A stretch of DNA of 11,558 bases, from assembly GCA_003661605.2 (NCBI GenBank), contig QMWL02000012.1:1-11558 (forward strand), written 5' to 3'. Position numbers and translations under genes: made by a program. Source of the DNA: an archaeon. GTDB lineage: Archaea > Thermoproteota > QMWL01. Within the stretch, counting starts at the first letter, position 1. The number at the start of each line of letters is the position of its first letter. The notes under the pieces were generated by a model. That model saw nothing but the letters and a program-made list of their open reading frames with translations, had not been told where the DNA came from and ran no database searches. Shown here piece after piece: positions 6,005 through 11,558 of this stretch.

Positions 6005-6821
6005 GGCCGATCGCCAGACGTAGTGCTTCCTCTATTTTAGGTCTGCACTTAAACGCTAGTTCTACACATTCTTCAATCTCCTGGCGTGTAAAGGCACCCG
6101 AACCCATCTTCTGAACTGCGCAGATAGTATCCCTCTCAGTAGTGGTGATTGCTATACGTGCTTCAGCTAACAGCTCCTCCTCTAGGTTTGGGTCCACAAG
6201 CAAGTGATCGAACACCTTCGCAACGGTTACGGTTATCGGTAGTGCGGAGGTGCGGATCGACTCGGTGACGCTTCGGTTTAGAGAGACTTCGTCGCCCACG
6301 ACCTCAACCTTCGGTATCTTAGCGGTGTATAGAGCAGCAATGGAAGCAAGTGCGGCGGTGTCGAGGAGGTTGCCAAGGTGGTCAAGAACGTAGATGTCGA
6401 TGAAGAAAACATAGACGCGCTTACCGGGTAGAGGAGCGTACTCTTCTAAGAGGATGACCTTGCTACTACGAATCCCTCTATCGATTACTCGCGCAAGTTC
6501 GATAGCGTTTTCGTCGGGAGGGCCTGGTTCGAACGTTGGAGAGGCGAGAGGTACGAACTCCGCATTCACGATCAGAACCCCCATGTTTGGTTGATCAGAG
6601 TATGGGGTAGCTAGCCCGATCTTAACACCAGCCATAACGCGAGTTCCTCCTATCAGAGCGTTAGCAGAACCCTCTGCCTGAGATACAACACCTGTTGTAA
6701 CTTGAATCGATCTATACTCATCAAAACCACGTCCGTCGATACGTATACCTTGCCGTAGCGCAGTTCGGATCTCTTGTTCGCGAAGTTTGTTGATCCGTGG
6801 AAGTACTGGTGTTAGCGACAT
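5997..6821 (-). CDS. rrp42: Exosome complex subunit Rrp42
   Basis: RNase PH-fold subunit, 274 residues, full length. It pairs with Rrp41 to form the hexameric exosome ring and is itself catalytically inactive in archaea, contributing RNA-binding surface. Seen: GIRIDGRGFDEYRSI (25-39), QAEGSANALIGGTRVMAGVK, LEEYAPLPGKRVYVFFIDIYVLD and the C-terminal GSGAFTRQEIEECV. The ATG at 6821 shares one base with the rrp41 stop (TAATG), a translational-coupling arrangement. Confidence 0.96.
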   Translation of the reverse strand: MSLTPVLPRINKLREQEIRTALRQGIRIDGRGFDEYRSIQVTTGVVSQAEGSANALIGGTRVMAGVKIGLATPYSDQPNMGVLIVNAEFVPLASPTFEPGPPDENAIELARVIDRGIRSSKVILLEEYAPLPGKRVYVFFIDIYVLDHLGNLLDTAALASIAALYTAKIPKVEVVGDEVSLNRSVTESIRTSALPITVTVAKVFDHLLVDPNLEEELLAEARIAITTTERDTICAVQKMGSGAFTRQEIEECVELAFKCRPKIEEALRLAIGHA

Positions 6822-7600
6822 TATTCCTTTTCTTCTGTAGGAGGCGTTAAGGCGAGACCTTCCTGCAGCTTTCTCTTGATTGCTTCAACTTGCATTTTAT
6901 GAATGCGCCGACAGCCTTCGATTGCGAGGTCGAGAGCTTGGAAGAACTCTTCGCGAGTGAGCTCGCCATCCATCTGAAGGAGCACTATCCGGTTTAGGCT
7001 AGGCATTATTGCAACAGCCATGTCCGCCTCTCCCTCCTTGTCTTCTTCTTCAGATAGATCGAGGACAATGCGTCCCTTGTACTTACCAGCAGCACAGCCG
7101 ACTACGAGATCTCGCATTGGGATTCCAGCGTTTGCAAGCGCGAGGGAGGCGAGTGTTATTCCTAGGCAACGAGTTCCGCCTGCAGCCTCGAGTACTTCGA
7201 TGAAGATTTTGAGCATGGATCGGGGGAAACGCTCTGTGAGCACAGCGGCTTCAAGCGCTTCTCGAATCACCTTTGACAGCTCTATGTCACGACGCGTTGG
7301 TTGGGGGCGACGACGCTCCTCTGTGGAGAAGGGAGCCATGTGGTAGCGGCACAGCATAGTTAGACGATCTACGTGCTCCATGTGCCGTGGATGAACTTCG
7401 GTAGGACCGTAGACAGCAACAAGGATCTTACCCCTCCCTTGTTCTCCGTAGGCGGAGCCCTCTGCGTTTTCTAGAACACCAACCTCTAGTCGTAAAGGGC
7501 GTAATTCGTCAGCAGCACGCCCATCGGGGCGGCGCCACTCCTCAGCGGCTTGCCCCTCCGCTCCCCCTCCCTGTTGCACTTTCGCCGCTACTGTGTTCAA
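6821..7600 (-). CDS. rrp41: Exosome complex exonuclease subunit Rrp41
   Basis: Catalytic RNase PH subunit: phosphorolytic 3'-to-5' RNA degradation and tailing. The reading frame gives 259 residues. Seen: RRPDGR (23-28), ENAEGSAYGEQGRGKILVAV, HPRH (70-73), the phosphate/RNA-binding arginine cluster FSTEERRRP (91-99), GIPMRDL and GEADM (190-194), with D187 and D193 at the spacing of the known catalytic aspartates. The conserved core starts at about residue 22, just after the rrp4 stop. The true start is unclear: TTG at 7600 or GTG at 7579; no ATG exists. The TTG gives a 59-nt overlap with rrp4 and a Gly/Ala-rich leader encoded by G-rich DNA. Confidence 0.96.
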   Translation of the reverse strand: MNTVAAKVQQGGGAEGQAAEEWRRPDGRAADELRPLRLEVGVLENAEGSAYGEQGRGKILVAVYGPTEVHPRHMEHVDRLTMLCRYHMAPFSTEERRRPQPTRRDIELSKVIREALEAAVLTERFPRSMLKIFIEVLEAAGGTRCLGITLASLALANAGIPMRDLVVGCAAGKYKGRIVLDLSEEEDKEGEADMAVAIMPSLNRIVLLQMDGELTREEFFQALDLAIEGCRRIHKMQVEAIKRKLQEGLALTPPTEEKE

Positions 7601-8339
7601 GAGAGAAGGATGATAGTGATTCGCTTAAGAGCTTGATTACGCGCTCGGTCAAGCCCGTTGTGTGGGCTTGAGCTTCTATGATTCTAATGATGCGTTCGAA
7701 TATCTGGCGTTTTCGCAAGGATTCTGTTCTGAGAACGAGGTATCCGTTTTCACCGACGATAATGTCGCGGTTTAGTCCTCGTTTAATGGCGGAGATCATA
7801 GAGCCACCGCGACCTATGAGACGGGGGAGTTTTGATGGCTGAATGGCAACGAGAAAGCCGCGAGTAACTCTGCCTAAGCGACGTCCCTTTGTACGAGTCT
7901 TCTTGGTTTGTCTACGTCTAGTCTTGCGACGACCAGTCCGCGCCCTCTTCTCCCGCATGTTGAGGACAACTCCTCGACTAACACCATAGTCCGCGACTTC
8001 TGCGACGATAACATCGCCGATAGATAGCTTACTTCGCGAAGGGACGTTGGTGAAGGGGAGAAGGGCAGGACGTGCTGCGTTGATGTCAACTTTCCATCCT
8101 AGGAGTACTTCGTCGATGATAATCCCTACGACGACATCGCCTACTTTAGGGGTGTAGGGACCGAAGAGGCGAACAACGTTTGCGCGATTTTGTCGCTGTT
8201 CAAAGAGACCGACAACCGTAGAGTAGTACTGTTCGTTTTCGCGAAATATGGTTTCGTGATCGATTTTGGCTGCAGTAACTGGAAGCTGATCGCCGGGAAC
8301 TACGAGAATGCGTTCAGAGGGTGTAGAGGGTTGGCTCAT
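7542..8339 (-). CDS. rrp4: Exosome RNA-binding cap subunit Rrp4, with basic inter-domain insertion
   Basis: Cap subunit that recruits RNA to the Rrp41/Rrp42 ring. 265 residues. N-terminal domain (about 1-60; VVPGDQLP at 13-20), S1 domain (about 64-127; VGDVVVGII, SIGDVIVAEV), then a very basic stretch 129-160 in which 18 of 32 residues are Arg or Lys. A KH domain follows, with a GXXG-type motif LIGRGG (174-179) and TTGLTERV near 227. In the Rrp4 sequences I can recall, S1 runs into KH with a shorter, less basic linker. The C-terminus is Ser/Gly-rich and overlaps the rrp41 frame. The ATG at 8339 overlaps the SBDS stop as ATGA. Confidence 0.94.
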   Translation of the reverse strand: MSQPSTPSERILVVPGDQLPVTAAKIDHETIFRENEQYYSTVVGLFEQRQNRANVVRLFGPYTPKVGDVVVGIIIDEVLLGWKVDINAARPALLPFTNVPSRSKLSIGDVIVAEVADYGVSRGVVLNMREKRARTGRRKTRRRQTKKTRTKGRRLGRVTRGFLVAIQPSKLPRLIGRGGSMISAIKRGLNRDIIVGENGYLVLRTESLRKRQIFERIIRIIEAQAHTTGLTERVIKLLSESLSSFSLEHSSGESATGRGSGGASR

Positions 8340-9022
8340 TCGAGCTTACGGACTATTGCAGCTCCGTGAGTTTCTCGTGCAAGCAAGTCAGTTAAGCGAG
8401 GATAGACTGCCGCTAGTAGAGAGAGACGCATTTTCAGCGAGCCATCGGTAAGCCATTCCTCAGACTCTACATCTCCAGATCTGCGAAGGGTACCGTATAG
8501 CTTCGATGCATAGTGCGGAGGAAGGATAACTTCAATGCGAACGGTTTCCATCTTGAGAGGAAGTATCGGTCGAAGCACTTCCACAGCGCGTTCTATCTGC
8601 TCTTCGGCGGGTTTGAAGGGGTCGGGATGGAATCGCGCTTGCTTTAGAGCTAGTTCAATCCGTTGAGGTGGGTGTGGTAGTCCTGTTCGTGGGTCTACGA
8701 AGTTGCGTGAAAGTATGTGAATGATCTGGCGAAGCTTGTCCTCTGCCATACGGCGTCTTTGTTCGACGGTTAGCTGTAGCTCGCCTTCCTTCAGGATGAT
8801 TTCCGCTATCTTGGTTACATTATCGGTGCCAAAGACCTTAATCAGGTCCTCGCGCGAAGCACGCTCTCCTGCGCTTGCTTTCGTGTAGATTATGTCGATG
8901 GCAAGCACTTTGTCAAGCCCTATCGGTTCTCCCGACTTGTACTTGAAGGCGGGGTCGGGATTGACGAGAATTTCAAACTGTTTGCCTCCCCTCCGCAGTC
9001 TAGCGATGGTGAGTTTTTTCAT
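8336..9022 (-). CDS. SBDS/Sdo1-family ribosome maturation protein
   Basis: Homologue of eukaryotic SBDS, which helps release the anti-association factor eIF6 from the large subunit together with an EF-2-like GTPase. 228 residues, typical for archaea. Three domains are visible: N-terminal domain about 1-88 (IARLRRGGKQFEILVNPD, then KASAGERASREDLIKVFGT), a central helical domain about 90-158 (DPRTGLPHPPQRIELALKQAR), and a C-terminal ferredoxin-like domain about 160-228. The ATG at 9022 shares a base with the psmA stop (TGATG). Confidence 0.95.
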   Translation of the reverse strand: MKKLTIARLRRGGKQFEILVNPDPAFKYKSGEPIGLDKVLAIDIIYTKASAGERASREDLIKVFGTDNVTKIAEIILKEGELQLTVEQRRRMAEDKLRQIIHILSRNFVDPRTGLPHPPQRIELALKQARFHPDPFKPAEEQIERAVEVLRPILPLKMETVRIEVILPPHYASKLYGTLRRSGDVESEEWLTDGSLKMRLSLLAAVYPRLTDLLARETHGAAIVRKLE

Positions 9023-9789
9023 CAGGAGGAGGACTTGATCTTCTCTATAAGTTCGCGGGTCTCATCTAACCCGAGCAATCTGAATTGCCGGGTTTCTGTA
9101 GGAATCACAGCAGCACGTATCTCGAGATGAAGAGGTATTTTAGGCTCTCCCTTAGAACCCTCCTCCGAGCTAGATTCTGTACGTTCGATAACTTTGAGGA
9201 GGCATCGGATGCCTAAGAGTAGTGCTTCGTCGAGGGTCATATCCTCTCTATACTCTTCAAGTAGCATACGGTGTATTTCTTCGGATCCTCTTCCTACAGC
9301 CTTAGCCTTACACCGGTAGACAATGCCTGCAGGTTCACTAACGAACAGGCTTGGTCCGCTTGAATCGACACCGCCGAATAGGAGGCACACACCGAAGGGG
9401 CGCACTCCTGCATGTTGTGTGTATGCTTGTTTGATGTCGCCGATACGGCGTGCGAGTACCTCTATAGGGATAGGTTCGTCATAAATGAGGCGGTGTATCT
9501 GTGCATACTGTCGAGCAACATCAATGAGAACGCGTGCGTCGGAGCTAAGACCAGCTGCAGCAACGCCAATATGCTCGTCGATCTGAAGAAGTTTCTGTGA
9601 GTATAAAGGATCTACAAGCGGACTACGCGAAGGCTCGTGTGCAACAAGTATTACCCCGTGAACAGTTTGAATCCCGATACCAGGAGCTCCTCGTTTTACG
9701 GTTTCAGTCGCGTACTCAACTTGCAGAATCCTTCCATCTGGAGAGAATACGGTTATCGCACGGTCGTAAGCTGTCGGTGGGGGGAACAT
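9022..9789 (-). CDS. psmA: 20S proteasome subunit alpha
   Basis: Structural outer-ring subunit of the archaeal 20S proteasome. It gates substrate entry and docks the regulatory ATPase. 255 residues. Seen: alpha-type signature AYDRAITVFSPDGRILQVEYA (7-27), Lys66 in YSQKLLQ at the ATPase-docking pocket, GLSSDARVL (80-88) and RPFGVCLLFGG (130-140). There is no N-terminal threonine active site, as expected for alpha. A Ser/Glu-rich loop at 204-216 (ERTESSSEEGSKG) is somewhat long. The ATG at 9789 lies 36 nt from the upstream pop5 gene, the widest gap in the window, with a TATA-like element, so a new transcript may begin here. Confidence 0.97.
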   Translation of the reverse strand: MFPPPTAYDRAITVFSPDGRILQVEYATETVKRGAPGIGIQTVHGVILVAHEPSRSPLVDPLYSQKLLQIDEHIGVAAAGLSSDARVLIDVARQYAQIHRLIYDEPIPIEVLARRIGDIKQAYTQHAGVRPFGVCLLFGGVDSSGPSLFVSEPAGIVYRCKAKAVGRGSEEIHRMLLEEYREDMTLDEALLLGIRCLLKVIERTESSSEEGSKGEPKIPLHLEIRAAVIPTETRQFRLLGLDETRELIEKIKSSS

Positions 9790-9810
9790 GCGGACAAGCG
9801 CACTTCGATT

Positions 9811-9818
9811 CCTATAAG
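9811..9818 (-). promoter_or_regulatory. Putative TATA box for psmA and downstream exosome genes
   Basis: The sense strand has CTTATAGG, centred about 26 nt upstream of the psmA ATG, preceded by the A-rich AACAAACG as a possible BRE. The spacing would give a leaderless mRNA. It sits in the 36-nt pop5-psmA gap. The match to a TATA consensus is modest. Confidence 0.4.
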
Positions 9819-9825
9819 CGTTTGT

Positions 9826-10212
9826 TCAGGGCAGAGCTGGGGCTAAGACAGCTTTACGGATGGGGATGTATTGTTTGGGGTCGATAAGCCAAGGCTTTTC
9901 GCGGAGCAGTCGGCGAAGACCGCGTATCGTTCCTGACGCTTTGACGACATCGATGCCGACTCTCTGCCCCTCTAATTCGTGTATGAGGGAGAGTGTGCCG
10001 CGAACGAGATCGTAGTACTGAGCATCACAGCCGATTACGACAATGCTTTGATCCGGTACTGCGTGAAGAGGCAAGATGCGCGCCTCGGACAAAGTAACTG
10101 AGCCGAAAAGACGTGCGATTAGATCACGTAAGGTGTTGATGATTGCAGTAGCGGGGAGTGGTTGTTCGTGAAGGATACGAACGGCTAGATAGCGACGCTT
10201 CCTACGCACCAA
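9826..10212 (-). CDS. rnp2: Ribonuclease P protein component 2 (Pop5)
   Basis: Protein subunit of archaeal RNase P, which works with the catalytic RNA in tRNA 5' maturation. Pop5 pairs with Rpp30 and activates the catalytic domain. Up to 128 residues, typical size. Seen: basic N-terminus VRRKRRYLAVRIL, LRDLIARLFGSVTLSEA (28-44), and the ligand-like block RGTLSLIHELEGQRVGIDVVKASGTIRGLRR spread over 70-101. The start is TTG at 10212 or the directly following GTG at 10209, overlapping the Rpp30 stop. The adjacent Rpp30 gene strongly supports the call. Confidence 0.92.
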   Translation of the reverse strand: MVRRKRRYLAVRILHEQPLPATAIINTLRDLIARLFGSVTLSEARILPLHAVPDQSIVVIGCDAQYYDLVRGTLSLIHELEGQRVGIDVVKASGTIRGLRRLLREKPWLIDPKQYIPIRKAVLAPALP

Positions 10213-10867
10213 GGTTGCCTAGCTTCGTCGCTAGAATTGATTCTGGAATACGGCTTACAGCGTCAAGAGCTTGCTCTCGGTTCAGTCCTAATAGGGTGGA
10301 AAAAGCAGCCAAGTCTCTCGGGTTTCGCACCTGAAGGGGATCGTAAGCACGACTGCTAACAAGTACCAAAGACCGCTTTGCGGCGCGTAGTACACGTTTA
10401 CGTAGAGCAGGAAGAGCGGATGCGAGGTGATCGTATCCGCTTAGAAGATGAGAGAGGGATACTTCAAATACCTTACTATGTTCGGCAGCCATACGAACTT
10501 CAGTTTCGTCAATGAACTCGCTGAAGGGTTCGATAGTTATGATGTCTACACGCCGATCTCGTGCAGCTACACGTGCCGCTTCAAGCCCACGGGGAGTTAC
10601 AGCAACAACCCAGTGGCGTTCGCGACGCCGAAGCATGCGAAGCAGCTCGCTTCTGGTACGGGCTTCGACCTCATAGCGTATCGCTATCCGTAGGTGGAAG
10701 CTGTCCTCTAACTCCTTTAGCTGGGGTTCGACTGCGCGCGCTACTTCAGGATCATGGAAGCAGACAGCAACTCCCTTGTAGTTGCAGGCTTTGACTCGTT
10801 GAAGAAGCATGCTGATGTTGGAGGGGTCGTAGAGGATACAGAGGTCGTAGTAGCGTCTACGTGGCAT
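10202..10867 (-). CDS. rnp3: Ribonuclease P protein component 3 (Rpp30)
   Basis: TIM-barrel-like RNase P subunit that forms a heterotetramer with Pop5. 221 residues. Features: YYDLCILYD (6-14), VEARTRSELLRMLRR (67-81), the family block VAVTPRGLEAARVAARDRRVDIITI (88-112), and SSRAYDPLQVRNPRDLAAFSTLLGL (171-195), typical of the p30 C-terminal half. The ATG at 10867 overlaps the upstream gene by 11 nt. Adjacent rnp3 and rnp2 are the usual arrangement in this superoperon. Confidence 0.93.
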   Translation of the reverse strand: MPRRRYYDLCILYDPSNISMLLQRVKACNYKGVAVCFHDPEVARAVEPQLKELEDSFHLRIAIRYEVEARTRSELLRMLRRRERHWVVAVTPRGLEAARVAARDRRVDIITIEPFSEFIDETEVRMAAEHSKVFEVSLSHLLSGYDHLASALPALRKRVLRAAKRSLVLVSSRAYDPLQVRNPRDLAAFSTLLGLNREQALDAVSRIPESILATKLGNLGA

Positions 10868-11321
10868 GTTCTTCTAGCAGTTTGAGGCAGTAGGCGACAA
10901 CGTCCTTCTTTGCTACATGGCCTGGGAAGGAGAACTGGAAGTGCACGACATCACCGCCCTCCGCTATTTGCAGCTTTCCTAGGTAAGCACGCTGTTTGTC
11001 AAGCCGCAGAAAGAGATGGTTGTGCTCGTCGATTCGTTGCTCTAGTTCTTGTTGAAGACGACTCTGGTCGAAGTTGTCGAGACGCGATAAAATAAAGCGC
11101 AAAACGCGATCGGCTAGTCCACCAGATAGCCGATGAACCTCAATTATGTGAATAGGATTGCGAAACTCACCGCGCACTTTGCGAACCCGAAGCTCAACAC
11201 GATCACGAAGGTTTTCGGGAAGCGTGTTGAGGACTGCCTGTCGAACCCTATCGAGTTCCTCCGTTGCATGGCAAATAGCTCGAACCTTAGCGTTACATGC
11301 ACGAACTACTGGCCGCGTCAA
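10857..11321 (-). CDS. COG1325-type RNA-binding protein (exosome-operon protein)
   Basis: 154-residue protein that I assign, from position and overall pattern, to the small archaeal RNA-binding family once called exosome subunit (COG1325, dsRBD-like fold). Seen: N-terminal strand VRACNAKVRAICHATEE, LPENLRDRVELRVRKVRGEFRNPIHIIEV (34-62), and a C-terminal half with LRLDKQRAYLGKLQI and VVHFQFSFPGHVAKKDVVAYCLKLLE. A charged helix lies at about 80-100. Homologues sit next to RNase P and exosome genes in many archaea; biochemical function is unknown. The start is TTG at 11321, overlapping the upstream stop as TTGA; no ATG or GTG precedes the conserved part. Confidence 0.75.
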   Translation of the reverse strand: MTRPVVRACNAKVRAICHATEELDRVRQAVLNTLPENLRDRVELRVRKVRGEFRNPIHIIEVHRLSGGLADRVLRFILSRLDNFDQSRLQQELEQRIDEHNHLFLRLDKQRAYLGKLQIAEGGDVVHFQFSFPGHVAKKDVVAYCLKLLEEHAT

Positions 11322-11558
11322 CCCTGTTGCTGGACGCTACTTTTCTCAATAGTCTTTGTAGCTACAACGCGAACGCGGTCTCCAACCTTAGCGTGAAGTG
11401 CTTGTGCTGCGCTTTTCATATAGAGGGAGATTTCAAGAAAAGGCTCACCGCTAGCAACAAGTCCAAACAAACCAGCGGGTATTTCACCGTAGTGGGTTAC
11501 GACTTGTGCTGTTTCCTGACGATTGCGAATTTGGATTTCCACATGATCTCCTGTATGC
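11318..11558 (-). CDS. C-terminal part of a probable SAM hydroxide adenosyltransferase (DUF62 family), 5' end outside window
   Basis: The frame stays open to the right edge (an in-frame HTGD precedes the GTG at 11542), so this is most likely the tail of a longer gene, not a 74-residue protein. Seen: VVTHYGEIPAGLFGLVASGEPFLEISLY followed by KSAAQALHAKVGDRVRVV. This matches the pattern of the C-terminal beta domain of the SAM hydroxide adenosyltransferase/SAM hydrolase family (a Y..V..G..L..I.S..FLEI strand pair, then AA..L..KVGD.V). Family members cleave S-adenosylmethionine to adenosine and methionine. The catalytic N-terminal domain is not in the window, so this is a family-level guess. Confidence 0.55.
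   Translation of the reverse strand, partial: HTGDHVEIQIRNRQETAQVVTHYGEIPAGLFGLVASGEPFLEISLYMKSAAQALHAKVGDRVRVVATKTIEKSSVQQQG

Noticed and set aside
7874..8089. Minus-strand 71-codon frame inside rrp4
   Set aside because: It lies entirely within the conserved S1/basic region of rrp4 in another frame and shows no family features.

Overview
The window is a compact piece of an archaeal chromosome. All 18 protein genes lie on the minus strand, so transcription runs from the right edge to the left edge. The gene set is purely archaeal/eukaryotic-type: exosome Rrp4/Rrp41/Rrp42, RNase P Pop5 and Rpp30, SBDS, proteasome alpha, L37Ae, Pcc1, prefoldin beta and aEF-2. The EF-2 sequence and the gene order suggest the TACK group, perhaps the thaumarchaeal/aigarchaeal side. 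That placement is made by eye only.

Right to left, the layout is as follows. First comes the C-terminal end of a probable SAM hydroxide adenosyltransferase (11318 to the edge). The classical archaeal exosome superoperon follows: a COG1325-type RNA-binding protein, Rpp30, Pop5, psmA, SBDS, rrp4, rrp41, rrp42, rpl37Ae, a Brix-domain protein, pcc1, prefoldin beta and a DHH-DHHA1 phosphoesterase. Next are two ECF-type transporter ATPases and their transmembrane partner EcfT. The last gene is elongation factor 2, which runs off the left edge. Most neighbours overlap by 1 to 62 nt. Only two spaces have promoter-like sequence: 36 nt before psmA and 23 nt before EF-2. Each has a TATA-like element about 26 to 28 nt upstream of the ATG, as expected for leaderless archaeal transcripts.

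The standout is in EF-2. Read straight through, the gene hits a stop after 25 codons, and the P-loop region lies in another frame. A 26-nt insertion (1552-1577) forms a textbook bulge-helix-bulge: a 4-bp central helix, two 3-nt AAA bulges on opposite strands, a 7-bp inner hairpin and an outer helix made of exon sequence. Cutting each bulge at the standard position and joining the ends restores ...SLIR-NIGIIAHVDHGKTT..., the expected EF-2 sequence. I call this a mini archaeal intron in the EF-2 pre-mRNA, removed by the tRNA splicing endonuclease/ligase system.

The genes cover the life and death of RNA and protein: tRNA 5' processing, 3' RNA decay, ribosome maturation, tRNA t6A modification (Pcc1), folding, proteolysis and elongation. 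The ECF cassette is the functional outsider. There is no gene-free stretch above 40 nt, and I saw no tRNA, CRISPR array or mobile element.
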